From positions 15,874,519 through 15,938,518 of the forward strand of contig CM046342.1 in the NCBI GenBank assembly GCA_025403435.1: a stretch of 64,000 nt of DNA, given 5' to 3'. Within the stretch, counting starts at the first letter, position 1. Each line of letters opens with the position of its first letter. A program made the translations under genes and the position numbers. The notes under the pieces were generated by a model that was given only the letters and a program-made list of their open reading frames with translations, was not told the origin of the DNA and did no database searches. Origin of the DNA: Artocarpus heterophyllus (taxonomy: Eukaryota; Streptophyta; Magnoliopsida; Rosales; Moraceae). Shown piece after piece: positions 35,736 to 48,300 of this stretch.

Positions 35736-37275
35736 TTATTGCAAGGATGCCTCGAGCCTATAAGAATAAATACTTTTCAAAACGTCACATGTTACATCAT
35801 TAGGCAGCAATCCTTTCTGGATCATGTCCTTGAGACGTGCAAGAGCAATGTCTATTCTTTTGACGTTTATGTAACCATTAGCCAAGGTGTTATAAGAAAT
35901 TGTATTGGGAATGGCCCCCCTTTTTACCATCTGATCAAACACTTCATTTGCTTTATCCACTTTACCATGACGACAGTATCCCTCAATCAAGGTGTTGTAA
36001 GATATTGTATTAAGCTCTTTTCCATGTTCTATTATAAACTCAAACAATTTTTGAGCTTTCTCCATCAATCCTTCATTGGAGAGAGCATTCAAAACTATGT
36101 TCAGAGTCACAATATTAGAAAAAATTGTCCTGCTCATCATACAATTAAACAATCTTTTAGCTTCTTCTGATTCACTTGAATGGCACAATCCATTAAGCAA
36201 AGTGTTGCTGGGAATGACATCAAGAAATAAACTTTTCTCTATCGTTGCTTCTGCAAGATAAAGTGTCTCAGTGGTTCTCCCTTCTTCACGCTGAGCATCC
36301 AAGATACTATTGAATGTAGCAATGTTTGGAGAGATTCCATAACTAGTCATGTTTTCTAAAAATTGTATTGCTTCTTTCCATCTACCACACTTGCACAAAG
36401 TAGAAATCAAAGAATTGAATGTCACAACATCAGGCTGTATATCTTTTCTAACCATCACTTCAAAAAGCGAAATTGCTTCCAGAAATTTTTCTTCCTTGCA
36501 AAGAGAATGAATTACAGATGTATAGATACGTAAATCAGGCAAAACAACACAGTCAAGCACGTCGAACAGCAATCTTTTAGCGTCTTCAGAACGACCCAAC
36601 ATTACAGAACCCATTAATCCTAGCCACAAAAGTGATTTCATTACACAAGTGTTCCTCCTGTACTATTTCATCGAACAAATCTATTGCTGCATCCATCGAG
36701 CCTTCCTTGCAAAGCCCGTGGAGCAGAGTACTCATTGTATAAGCATTAGGGTCAAGGCCAGTTTTAATCATATTTGCCAAAACAGAGAAACCCAAATTTA
36801 CATTCCCCAAAAAGCAGAAGCATTTGATAACAACACTCAAAGTACCAACCTCAGGGCTTAAATCATTACAACCCATCATCTCTCTGTACATAGAGACAAC
36901 AATGGAATGGTGGTTCATGTTGGAGGGCGCTCCAAACAAGTGATTGAAAGCCCAAATAGAGGGCATGGGTCGCATATGAATTATGGAATTGAGGTGATCC
37001 AAAGCTTCTTCTACTGTAAGGTTTCTAGATTTACAGCGCTTTTGGACTAATTTCTCGAAATGGGCAACTGAATTCTGACCAATACACCAAGATGCAGAAG
37101 AGAGAAGTTGGATTCTGAAAATTCCAAAGACAGAAAAGATAGAAGGATTACCAGGAGCTCGTTTAGTAAGCGTTTTGGTACTCATCTCGGATATCAGCAG
37201 CGAATGCTGGTGTTTTTGGCTATTCAATCTAAGAACTGTAAAGCGTGTCAAGATATTTTGCACCTTGCTCCTCAC
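35736..37275 (-). pseudogene. RFL-type P-class PPR gene, frameshifted
   Basis: P-class PPR proteins bind organellar RNA one base per 35-residue repeat. The RFL clade includes restorers of cytoplasmic male sterility. The N-terminal part (37275-36586) and the C-terminal part (36641-35736) read in different frames that overlap at 36586-36641. Compared with the intact neighbour, 71 residues between INGFC and SEDAK are missing, almost exactly two repeats. The best start is 37185 (MSTKTLTKRAPG), which aligns with the neighbour's N-terminus; the upstream Met at 37275 adds 30 residues. The end YRLEASLQ matches the neighbour's YRLEASIQ. A frameshift inside a repeat makes full function unlikely. Confidence 0.9.
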
Positions 37276-38980
37276 CTGCAGGCTGTTTGCTTGCGCGGGG
37301 TTTAATAAGGGTTTTGCTTCTTCTTCTTCTTCTTCTTCTTCTTCTTTTTCTCCTGAAGGGGTTATTGGTGATGAGTTAACCGATGGAGTTTTGGCTTAAT
37401 AATAATAAGAATAATAATAATAATAATGGGTCTTGTGGGTTTCCTTTTTTGTTTCTTTTATTTTTTATTTTTTATTGATTTTTGTTCCTTCTTCTCCTGT
37501 TGCTTGTTGTTTTGACTCCCTTAACACCATTAATACTATAACCTAATAAGGTTTGTACGTCGAGTTGATAACTGTTCGTTTTGATATAAAAAACAGAAAC
37601 AAACAAAGGATCAACATTCTTTTTCCTTTTTTTTTTTTTTTGGTGCAATGTTTAAAATAGGTGTGTTATGACTTTAAAATAATAACATCCATCCACAAAA
37701 ATTTCATATGAGCGCTAAGGGCACCTTCTTCAATTTTTTTTTTTTTCTTAGATGAGGCCACCTTCAATTCTGCACGTTCTGAAATTGGAGGGTCAATTTA
37801 ATTTGATCAAAATGGTCGCTACTCACTACTCACAAGATTAATAGTTTGTTCGAATTGTTAAAAAGGAACATAAGTCGTAAATTATCAATGGAAAATTTCT
37901 GGAAACATAAGCCATAATATTTGTTATTCTGTACCCATCACTGCAGCAAAGCTGAAATCTTCTACTGTTTTGGAGACTTGGACACAGAATAAAACTCATA
38001 AACACAACAGCCTAGTTTATTTTTATTTTTTGGTTAAAAAAAACAAGAAGGCTAAAACATGAGCTCCGGACAAGCAGAGAGACTACTGATCCGATGCTTC
38101 ATTTGTAAACTTGCACAATCAACATCCTGGTTATGTAACCCAGTGGCGTCAGGATATATTTGAGCTCGAAGGATTTCAGAAACTTCGGGATCAAGCCACA
38201 AGCAAAAATTTTGTCCAGGAAGATGGTGGCCAAAGAAAGGCTTCTAATTCTTCATTGCATGGTGAAGCTACAGGCCACAAAGCCACTGCCGAGTTGCCCT
38301 TTCATGGACAAGGTAGTGAGTAGCTCTACAGATGCTCTTGAGAAGGCTGTGAGCCGGTTCGCTTTGAACACTTGTGGCTTGCAAGGAATCATCAAGAAAG
38401 AGTTGGAAAATAGCATCATAGGTTAAAGTATCCATATTAGAAGAATAAGCATAGTCGAATGTTGCTCTACAACAGTAAACAAAAGAGAGTGAGATCACAT
38501 AATGTACCAAAAAAAGAAAAAAAGAAAAATAAAGAGCTCAACAATCAAAGCTTTGCCGGAAACAAAGATTTAGGATGCATTACCAAGCAAATAGCAGTCC
38601 CAAACTGCACGAAGTTTTCCCAAAGAATGCAGCAGCTAAAACATGTTTTTATGGCTTCAAGAGACTAAAAATAGTTTTAAAGCACGCATCTACCAACATA
38701 AGATTGTCGTTGACAAAAAGGTAAGGGATGCCAGATGTTTCCAAAATCATATTTATTCCGGAATAAACATATCCATGCAATTAATCAAGTCACATAACAT
38801 GCAATTGCAAAAGGAGCTTTAAGATGTACACAAAAGTGGTCATCCCTTTAGTGTTTCTCAATGTTACATATGTTTAAATACAATAAAATAGTCTAAAACA
38901 TAACCCCAAAAAAAAAAAAAATTTAGTACCATAATTTTGGGGTCTAAAGGTTGTTGAAAAGCGACTGCTTGCTATTGTAA
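37276..38980. other. Intergenic between PPR copies
   Basis: This contains a (CTT)n run (37316-37346) and an (AAT)n run (37397-37426) just upstream of the broken PPR gene. Open frames near 38.1-38.5 kb on both strands are not recognised. Confidence 0.45.
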
Positions 38981-38984
38981 TCTC

Positions 38985-39095
38985 CCCTCATTGAGAATTG
39001 TTGAAGGATGCCTCAGCCTACATGCATGAATGGCTCTCAAGGTGTTTTCTGCCAATAATTGGGCACCAATCCATTCTGATCATGTCCTTGCAAAG
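38985..39095 (-). pseudogene. C-terminal remnant of a third PPR gene
   Basis: The minus strand reads LKLCKDMIRM and, after frame changes, AEAS, followed by TCTCAATGAGGGGAGATTA. These align with LKLLKDMICKG, LEAS and the stop-proximal sequence of the intact gene 500 bp away. Only about the last 40 codons survive, with an in-frame stop. Confidence 0.7.
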
Positions 39096-39502
39096 TTTAA
39101 GAGAAACTCAACTCCTTTTCCTGAGTAATACTATAATTTTCCTCCAGAACTAATATTGTGTAGCGGACAAAAATTAAGCCTAATATACTCCAGCGGCATA
39201 TAAGAAGAAAGGCTAAAAAATTCTATTATTAATCAATATACAAAACAAAAATTTCTAAGAATACATCTACCATAGAACACAATAGTCCAACTCTAGAAAC
39301 GCCATATAGGATAATAGTAAATAAAGAGCCTAGTGTTCAACTAAAATAATTACTGGTCCATGGGATGAAATCAAGTTATACACTAATTTTTGACAAAATA
39401 AACATTGTCGAAGCATTACATAAAAATTTAACATGTCCTAATTAACATATAAGGTAACTTATAGCAGTATATGAATCGTCCTTGATCTCACCTCAATGAG
39501 AG

Positions 39503-41161
39503 TTATTGTATGGATGCTTCAAGCCTATAAGCGTGGATGCTTTTCAAAATGTTTTGAGTTACACGATCCGGGATCAATCCTTTACAGATCATGTCCTTGA
39601 GAAGTTTGAGAGCAATATCGAATCTTTCAGACTTCATATTACCACTAACCAAGGTGTTATAGGTAACGGTATCAGGAGGAGAACCCATTTCTGCCATCCA
39701 ATCAAACATGTCTTTTGCTCTACCCAGATCACCTTGACGACAATATCCCTTAATCAAGGTGTTGTAAGTTATTGTATTGAGCTCTTTTCCATGATCAATC
39801 ATTGCTTTGCATAATGTTTGCGCTTTCTCCATCATCCCTTCATTGGACAAAGCATTTACAATTATGTTCAAAGTTCTAATATGAGGAAAAATTTCCTGAC
39901 TTGCCATGCCATCAAACAATCTCTTAGCTTCTTCCAATTTACGTGAATGGCATAATCCGCACAGTAAAGAGTCGTAGGTGATGGGATCAGGCAATACACC
40001 TTTATCAAGCATTGCTTCAACAAGAAATATTGCCTCTGTAGTTCCCCCTTCCTTGCACCGACAATCCAACAAAGTATTGAATGTAACAACATTGGGAAAG
40101 ATTCTGAAAAGGGCCATGTTTTCTACAAATCGTGTCGCCTTTTTCCATTGACCAGATTTGCACAAAGCAAAAATCAAAGAATTGAACGTGACAACGGTAG
40201 GCTCTACGCCTTTTCTAGTCATTGATCCAAATAGTGAAAGTGCTGCCTGAGGTTTTTCTTTCTTGCATAGAGAATCAATCAGAACATTATAGGTACACAC
40301 ATCGGGTGAAATTCCCAAATCCACCATATTGATCAAGAATTTCTTAGCATCTTCCCAACGATCCAAATTGCATAATCCGTGGACTAAACAATTATAAGAA
40401 ATGACATCTGGCCGAACACCACGATTGATCATATCCTGAAACACGTTTGCCGCCTCATCTATCTTTCTTTCTTTACAAAGGCTATCAATGATTGGATTGA
40501 AACAACCTACATTAGGTTTAACCCTCTCATCATTATACATTCGCTTAAGCAACTCAAGTGCTTTTTGAGTTTCTTCAATTTTGCAAAACCCATTAATGAT
40601 GGTCGCATAAGTGATTTCATCCAATGGGTGTTCCTTCTCCACTATTTCCTCAAAAAACTCCATTGCCGCGACCATCAAGCCATTCGCACAAAGCCCGTGA
40701 AGCAAAGTACTTAGAGTATAAGCATCCGGCTCAAGGCCACTTTTAATCATAATTGCTAAAACCGAGAAACCTAATTTCACCTTTTGTAAACAGCAGAAAC
40801 ATCTGATAACAATGCTTAAAGTACTGACATCGGGTTGAAAATGATCACAGCCCATCATCTCTGTATACATAGAGACGACAGTGGAATAGTGGTTCATCTT
40901 AGAAAGTGCTCCAAGTAAGTTATTAAAAGCCCAGATTGAAGGCATGGGTTGCATTTGAATCATAGTATTGAAGAAGCTCAAAGCTTCGGTTACCGTTAGG
41001 CTTCTAGATTTACACCGTGTTTGGACCAATTTCTCCAAATGGGTAACACAATCGGAACTAATACTAGAAGTATAAGAACGAAATTGCGAAGTGAAAACCC
41101 CGAAGAGAGAGAAGATGTGAGCCATACCAGGAGTTCTTGTGGACAGCATTTGTGTTTTCAT
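39503..41161 (-). CDS. RFL-type P-class PPR protein, intact
   Basis: The product is 552 residues and intronless, as is usual for the family. Residues 1-60 are rich in Ser, Thr and Arg with few acids, consistent with a mitochondrial presequence. From about residue 78, 13-14 PPR motifs follow (for example PDVISYNCLVHGLC, PDVCTYNVLIDSLC, NTITYNTLIKGYC), ending YRLEASIQ. No E, DYW or other C-terminal domain is present, so it is P-class; the predicted role is organellar RNA binding, stabilisation or cleavage guidance. Sequence and order match the RFL clade. The RNA target cannot be read reliably here. It lies downstream of no operon, as expected for plants; the 5' region to 41.3 kb is GC-richer. 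Confidence 0.93.
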   Translation of the reverse strand: MKTQMLSTRTPGMAHIFSLFGVFTSQFRSYTSSISSDCVTHLEKLVQTRCKSRSLTVTEALSFFNTMIQMQPMPSIWAFNNLLGALSKMNHYSTVVSMYTEMMGCDHFQPDVSTLSIVIRCFCCLQKVKLGFSVLAIMIKSGLEPDAYTLSTLLHGLCANGLMVAAMEFFEEIVEKEHPLDEITYATIINGFCKIEETQKALELLKRMYNDERVKPNVGCFNPIIDSLCKERKIDEAANVFQDMINRGVRPDVISYNCLVHGLCNLDRWEDAKKFLINMVDLGISPDVCTYNVLIDSLCKKEKPQAALSLFGSMTRKGVEPTVVTFNSLIFALCKSGQWKKATRFVENMALFRIFPNVVTFNTLLDCRCKEGGTTEAIFLVEAMLDKGVLPDPITYDSLLCGLCHSRKLEEAKRLFDGMASQEIFPHIRTLNIIVNALSNEGMMEKAQTLCKAMIDHGKELNTITYNTLIKGYCRQGDLGRAKDMFDWMAEMGSPPDTVTYNTLVSGNMKSERFDIALKLLKDMICKGLIPDRVTQNILKSIHAYRLEASIQ

Positions 41162-41900
41162 GGTCTGCGATTTCAGAAAAGAAAGCTGGTGTTATTGGGG
41201 CTCGTGCTTAATAAAATCTCCGTTGAAGGTGAAGAATGGGGAAGTTTGGATGTGAGTGCTTGGGAGACCAGAGAATCAATGGCGACGGCTATGGAGGCGT
41301 AGTGGCGGCGAGCTCAAAAGGGATTTTGGTCCTTGCTCTGGAAAATGTTCGACTGCGTTCTCTATGCGTTTGGCAGAAAAACAGAGAGAGAGCTAGCTGG
41401 TTAACTACACGAAAATTGTCGTCTAAGCCGCTGCCGCTTGGTTAAGTGTTTTTGTTTGGTAGGAATGGGATCTTTTCGATAAGTAACCTTGAATCGAAGG
41501 AAGAATTTGAAGAAAGGCCAAAAAATATTTTGAATCGAGATGACCTCTTTTTTTTTTATAAAACTAAAAGATATGTTTTTTTTATATAGGTAAATTGTCT
41601 TAATTTTTTAAAAAAATAAAAATAATAATTATAGCAAGATAAAAAATTTCAATAAAATGAAAAAAAAAAAACTATTTTGATGTTTAAAAAATTTTTTTTT
41701 AATGTCAAAAAACTAACAAAAAAAAAGATCATTGATCAAAAAAATTTCCTAAAAAGTCATTTTTATAAATCCCTTCAATTGAAACGCCTTCGAATATGAA
41801 AACGTTTTTCTTTTCGATTTTGAGCGATCTATTTAAACTCGTGGTTATAAGATTGTTATTAAAAATTACAGTTTCATGAATAGGTTTATGGTGACGAAAA
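41162..41900. other. Upstream region of the PPR gene
   Basis: A GC-richer first 280 bp (likely 5' UTR/promoter) is followed by A/T-run-rich DNA. I see no gene. Confidence 0.4.
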
Positions 41901-41919
41901 TGAACTTTTTTTTCCTTCA

Positions 41920-42790
41920 AGTTTTATTTGCAAAGACTGAACTACCCTCCTTCTAAAATGTAAAAAAAAAACAAATATACATTTTAGATTTTAATTTCTG
42001 AAAAAATAATCACAATGTCGAAGAAAAAAACAAAAAAAAAAAAACCTTCCCTACTCCTTCCTTCCCTCATCTTCTTCCTTCTTCCTCCAAAAACTCCATC
42101 CCACGCATCCCAAACTCTGGTCTGGTGCCATCACCTTTCGTCCAATCTTTGGCCACTCAAAACTCCATCCCTTTCTCCTCCAAAAATGCCACCCCGGCAC
42201 AGCCTCCTTCCCAACGCCACCCCCAACCTCCCCCTAGGAAGTTCGACTTCAAAAGATGGAGAAATCAATTTATAATTCAACTTTTGATAAAATTCAAAAG
42301 ATGGAGAAATCAAACTTCAAAATTAGAGTTTCAATCTCAAATTCTTTTATGTTACTTTAAATTATTGTTTAGAGGTGAGTAGTCATATCTAAGTGTTCTA
42401 TTAGCAAAAATTTTTAAAAATATTGTTTTATTTTTTCGAGTTATGAGAATTGAAAATTCAAGGGAAATGATGAAAGAACAGCATCGAGTAGATCTTTCCG
42501 ATCGATTTAACTGATTGAATGGTCTTATCCGTTGGAACAATCCAATAGGTTTGAAAATTACTAAAAGATTGAATACTCTTTGTAATTTTCTAACCATTCC
42601 AACTGTTCTCTATGAGTATCAGTTGGAAGGGTTTTCTTTCCTACCGATTCATTAATATTTTTAGTGGGAAGAGTTTTCTTCTTTTTCTTCTTCTTTTTGT
42701 ATTTTTTAATGTTATTCGATAGAGATATTATTTTTTGTTTTCATATAAAAATGGTTGATATTGTATCATATTATCAAGGAGTTGAAACTT
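41920..42790 (+). repeat. Dispersed repeat copy, direct
   Basis: Homologous to 33030-33760. It starts with an A-rich then CT-rich leader-like part (42005-42120) and carries GAGAATTGAAAATTCAAG and the TCAGTTGGAA...TTCTTCTTTTTC block, ending near ATATTATCAA. The short ORFs within are not supported. Confidence 0.65.
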
Positions 42791-43189
42791 GCACTTTGTG
42801 CGTGTGCTTATTCAATATGTTATATTTTTGTACAAAAATTTAATTTTTTTTTGTAAAAAGTTAGGTTTTATATTTATTATAAGACATAACGATAGTTTTT
42901 AAAAAATAGATAAAAAATTTATTAGAAGAAATTATTTTGGTGGGGAGAAATTATTTATAAGGTCACATTTAGAAAAAAAAAAAGAAAAAAAAAAGCAAAA
43001 CATAAAAATGTATAAGAAAAAGGTAATAAAGGGAGAAAGAGAGAAAGACAAAAAAGAGAGACACAAAAATAAGAAAAAAGGAAAGTAAAAAAGAAAAGAT
43101 GAAGACAAAAAAGAATAAAGCAAAGAACACCCTAAAAAACAAATAGAAAAAAAATGACCTTGTTTCATTCTTTGGGAGATCTACTGAAC

Positions 43190-43480
43190 AACGCCTACAT
43201 GTTTAGACATTTCAGGCTTGAATGGTCTTACCAAATAGAATGATCCAACTGGTTAAAAAATTACTAGAGGATTGAATACACTCTGATTTTCCAACTACTC
43301 CCTATAAGTATCAATTGGAATGGTCTTTTTTCCAACTGATCCAATAATATTTCTAGTTTAAAAAGTTTCTTCTTCTTTTTTTATATTTTTTAATGTTCTT
43401 TAATACGAACATTTTTTTTTGGTTTTCATAGAAGAATGGTCAATATTGTATTATATTATAAACGAGAGTGCATGTGTTTA
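43190..43480 (+). repeat. Dispersed repeat, partial direct copy
   Basis: Repeats the GAATGGTCTTACC, TATAAGTATCAATTGGAA, AATAATATTTCTAG, TTTCTTCTTC and TATTATATTATAAACGAG blocks of the 42.4-42.8 kb copy. It is preceded by a purine-rich stretch (42965-43155). Confidence 0.65.
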
Positions 43481-43499
43481 TTTAGTATGTTAGATTTTC

Positions 43500-43935
43500 C
43501 AAACGACAAAAATGACCGAAACAGTCTTATCAAAACCAAGCATACTGATAAGCAAAGTTGTTAGTAAAACCGATACTCCAATTAGAAAAGTTAGTATCAT
43601 AATGTCAAAGAAGACCATTCTAATTGGAAATATTAATGGATCATTAGAAAAGAAGACAGTTCCAACCGGTTTTTACAGAGAGTGGTCGGAACAAAGAGAA
43701 AATTATAAAGTGTAACAAATAAGACTATTTCAACCGATCTGAGATTTTCCAATTGGCTAAACAGAGAGTACCACGAATCAAAGAAAAAGAAGAAGAAAAC
43801 CATTCCAACCAAATATTAATGGATTGATAAAAAATTCCATTCCAACCGGTTCTTATAGCAACTGTTGGAAATCAGTTGGAACTGTTCGAAAAGTTAGCAC
43901 TACAATGCCACAATAGTGATAATGTAGTTTTAACT
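43500..43935 (-). repeat. Dispersed repeat, two inverted copies
   Basis: The reverse complement of 43780-43890 (AACCGGTTGGAATGG, ATCAATCCATTAATATT, TTTTCTTCTTCTTT) and of 43600-43700 (AACCGGTTGGAACTG, ATCCATTAATATTTCC) both match the direct copies just to the left. The locus therefore forms a large imperfect inverted repeat centred near 43.5 kb. Confidence 0.7.
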
Positions 43936-45334
43936 GGTCTTCTAATTAATTTTTTTTATTCATTAGTATATTAAGCAACCTTTTCAATTGAACATATTGG
44001 CGTAGAAAATTCTCATTGGTCTTATATGTGAGACAAGAGAATTTTTAGTGTATTAAAAATGCAATAATTAAAGAATTATGTTAAGCTAAATACGTGTCAT
44101 AAGAATTGTTGTTTTAATCTAATTTTTATGATAAATTCCACAAAAGTAAAAATGAGATTATTAAGGGTAAAAATCATGCCATAATCTTATACAAGAAAGG
44201 AGGGATATGAAAATAAGCTGGAAAGCTTAATTGTTGTAAAATGTGTTGCAATAAATGTTAAGACAAAAAATAGTTTAATAAAAATAGTGTATAAAAATAT
44301 GAAAAATTATACAGTATTATAATAATACAATATAAGAAAATACATTGATAAAGTTATGCAGTATAAAAATTATACTACAAAAGTAATGCAAAATAGGAAT
44401 TGGACTGTTAAAGTTAAGCAGTATAGAAATTGAACTATTTAGAATTAAGCAATATAGGAATTATACTATGTGGAGGATATGGATAATTAAGGAATACTGT
44501 ACAAGTTTACAGTAGTATAGAAAAATTTACCGATAGTATGGGAAAACACTGTCGGTATAAATTTGGACTATGTAAAAGTTGTGGGATCCACCAACGAGAC
44601 ACCTAAAAGATGGAGATTAAGCCATCACTTCTCTTTTGTTATGGCCAATCCCTCCATGCCAAGTTACCCTAGCTTTAATCACCAAATGATGCTTAGTGGT
44701 GACTAAGCATGGTAAGTCGCCACATTGGTGAAAAATCCTACTCTTTATTCCTTAACCTTGATGCAACAAGAACCAAAAAAGGTTGCATTTCATTCCCAAA
44801 GAAAATTAGCCCCTCTCCTATGGAGTTCTCTCAAGAATTTTCGAAGCACAAGCCTCCAAATGATGTAAAGAAGCAAGAACAAGTGAAGGAGATGAAGATT
44901 GAAGAGTTTTCAAGGTAAAAACCCAAGCTTTTCCTATTGTGCTTTAGGGTTTTATTCATGATTTGGATGAAATTTTCATGAGCGATATTGTATATAGTTT
45001 TCAAGGAGTTTGAGATGCTTATAAGTACCAAAAGGAATAACTAACATCTTGGAAAGATTAGGTAAATTCTTAGTCCTTGAAACTAAGCTAAAGTTTATGT
45101 TTTACTATACATACTAAGTGTTTGATGTATGTTATGAGCTATGGTATGTAAAGTGGACAGTATGGCATGATTAATTTATGCTTTATATTGATGATGATGA
45201 TGATGGAAATAAAGAAAGTAAGGTTTTATGTTTAAAAAGTAAAAAATTGTTAAACTTTATATTTTATACAAAGTTTAACTGGTTTTCTAGAAATGATGAC
45301 TTAAAAGGTCTTAGAGGCCAATTTACTTTCTAAG
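43936..45334. other. Unassigned AT-rich sequence
   Basis: This includes four degenerate units of about 32 bp at 44352-44470 (AGTTAAGCAGTATAGAAATT type). The part near 44.6-45.0 kb resembles leader sequence, and the segment may be the left half of the repeat that resumes at 48574, interrupted by the 45340 insertion. No gene is supported. Confidence 0.4.
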
Positions 45335-45339
45335 TATAG

Positions 45340-48300
45340 TGTAATGACAAGAAAAATCCAAAATTAATAAGTATGATTAATTAAGGATTTTTCTATAATT
45401 ACTCAGCTAAGTGCTTGAAAAGTACAAGTGTAGAATTTATTAACATGCAAATTTAAAGGTCTTAATAGCTATAAGACCCTAGAAATAAATAATATTGTGA
45501 ATGTACAAATTTATGTGCTTTATTTATAAAACATGTAACAATGTAATGTTACGACAGTACATTAAAATAATTAGAAATGATTATTTTATATGCTAAAATA
45601 AAAGTTTATGATACATTGATTTCATGTATGAGCCGGAGAAGTGATATTTATAAGAATCTTAATTAGAATGTTTAAATTGGGATTATTTGATAAAAAGTTG
45701 ACTTTTCAACTTACTATGATTATGTAGAAAATTCCTATATAATATCAGTTTAATATGAGAAACCTAGATCAATAGTGATCATTAGCTCAACACCCAAAAT
45801 TCCAAAACGGGGAGCCTAAAGCTTAAGTACGCAAGAATTGGTCTCAATTTTTACGAGATCACAAGCCTATATAATATCAGTTTAATATGCCACCCTCAAT
45901 CTTGCCGCCTCCGACGACGATGATCGACATTACCACTGCCATTATGTTTAAAATTCTTTGTTTAGCAAAAGCCCCCACCCAATTACACCTTAGCCCAGCC
46001 GTTGGTCAAAAATTGGAGTCCGCCATCGTTGTCTGCTGTAGGAGTCACCAAGCTTGCACTTCCTGATCCCATCCCCAAAATTGGCTGAGGCAAAACACTC
46101 AGTGATGCACGAAGAAGCTTACCCAACCCCAATTTCAGGCAACGGCTACCAGAAAAGCCCAACAGAGTTGCTTGATTTTTTACCATCGGCTTGTCGTCAA
46201 TTCTACTGTTTCTGTCAATGGTGAGCCAAATTGGTGCTTCGATCACGATTAGAAGAGTAGGAGCAACATGTACGTGCTTTCAATTTCACGAGACATCGTT
46301 GAATTGATGGAGAATAGCCTCTGAAATCTACCACCACCGTGAGCACCACGAAACTGCCATTCTATGCCACGTTGAAGAGAAACAATAGAGGGGAAATGCT
46401 CATAGGCTAATGTTGATCAAAACACCCAGGTCAATTTCGGCCTAGCACCGACAAAGAACCACCATCCACGCCACCCATTTTGGCCATGAAACCTGAGTTA
46501 GACCCATTGTTCTAGAGGTTGTTTTTGGTGAAATTGATGTGAACACTGAGTTTAGGAGGTGGAAAAATGGGGGAATCCCAAGTTTCAGTTGCCACCGCCC
46601 ACTAGAGCCACCACACACGTCGCCATGCGCCGCCGTGGGTGGCCAAGCTCAAGCAGACCTCGGGTCCTAAGCTCCTTACCTTCGATTGACAATCTGACAC
46701 TGCCTCCCGACTCATTTCGATGGTCTAAACGCGAAGATGCCCTCCATTCGAGCTAATTTCACTCTGATGAAAATCTTCTAGTACCAAATACACGTAGATC
46801 GAGACGACTTAAACTATAGTAACGAAGTCCAAAATGATGTATTCAGCAATAATAAATCTTCATGGATCATTCCTAGCCATCCACAGTCGCTCGAGGAGCA
46901 TTGCTGAGGATGCTGGATAGACTATAGATACAGCGAGATACAACTTGATCCGCTTAGCTCGGAGTACAGGTAAGTACGAATTTCGCCTACAGTGTGAATA
47001 GTTTTAAAATAAATTATGTTATGTCATAATTTATTATGATATGTTATGTCATGTCATGATATGCTATGATGATGTTATGATTAATGTGTGATGTATACAA
47101 TATATAAATCATATTGTTTAGTCACTCTCGAGTTAAGTATGTTTACGAATTATGGTTTATAGTTTATGTAATTATGATGCTGTATAGTAATAAGTCATAC
47201 TGCATACACACAATAAGATAAGTGAAACTTATAAGACAAGTTAAGGGGGTAGTGCCAACCTTTCGACCCACGGAGAGGCTCTATGTTAAAGTAATGAATG
47301 ATCTTGGTGTCGTTGGGGACCTCACAAACCCTAACTTCCCAAGACTCACGCACATTGGTACAATCACTAAGGCCCAAAGTAAGAAGATAAGTTATAGCTT
47401 AAATAATTAAGCGTAATACAAGTTGATAAGCAAGCATAAGATGTTCATGCATATTTTTATTAAAGTGATTTTTAATTATGTTTTACGAGACTAATTTCCT
47501 ACTTGCTGAGCGAAAGCTCTTTTAAGTATGTTCATGCTGTAGGTAAGAAAACCTGTAAGCGATATTTGATGGATAGTGGTGAGCGGCGGACAACTGGTGA
47601 AGATGGGAATGGATACCGCTCATACAAAGTAATACTTTCGCATTATTTAGTTTATGAATTTATTTATGTTTTTATTTCTCAAAATTATGTATGTTTTTAC
47701 TTTATGAAAATTATGTACATATAAATAAGTAAATAAATTATGAAATTATTTCTTAAAAACCGAGATCGTGATTACACAATCTTGGTCTAGAGAATTTAAT
47801 GTTTTAAAAATGTTACAATAGACAATGCAACAAATACACGAAAAATATCAAGTAAAAAAATTATAATATTATGTAGAATTGAAAATAATTATATCAATTT
47901 TACGTTTAAATAAGAAATTATTTTTACAAATATGTTTTATGAATTTATTAATATGAAAGTTTAGATTATTAAGCTTTGAGAAATTATTATGTTGGATCAA
48001 GTGAATGAGCTATAAGTAATTATTATCATGATAAGTTTTAAAAAGGTTAATTTTTAAGAAATCAATATATGATTTTTAAGATATTAAATTATAAGTAAAT
48101 ATATATAGAGATAACCTTAAGAAAGTTTTAAAGGGCATTTAAATGGGATTTTTTTTCAATATTTAATTTAAAATTGTTTTTTGAAATAGTTTTATTTAAG
48201 TTGAGAAATGTCTTTAAAGTAATAGTTTTTAAATACTTATTCTTTTGTTTAAATGAAAGTTTCAAGAAAATTATTATTGTTAGGTTTTAAGAAATTAATG

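Noticed and set aside
38111..38510. Overlapping open frames on both strands (70-88 codons)
   Set aside because: Protein-like composition in parts, but no recognised family, no consistent splice frame and stops shortly downstream; not enough to call a gene.
42932..43168. Minus-strand ORF rich in Phe/Ser/Leu (78 codons), membrane-like
   Set aside because: The reading comes from a purine-rich simple-sequence stretch (GAAA/AGAAAG) and is a composition artefact.
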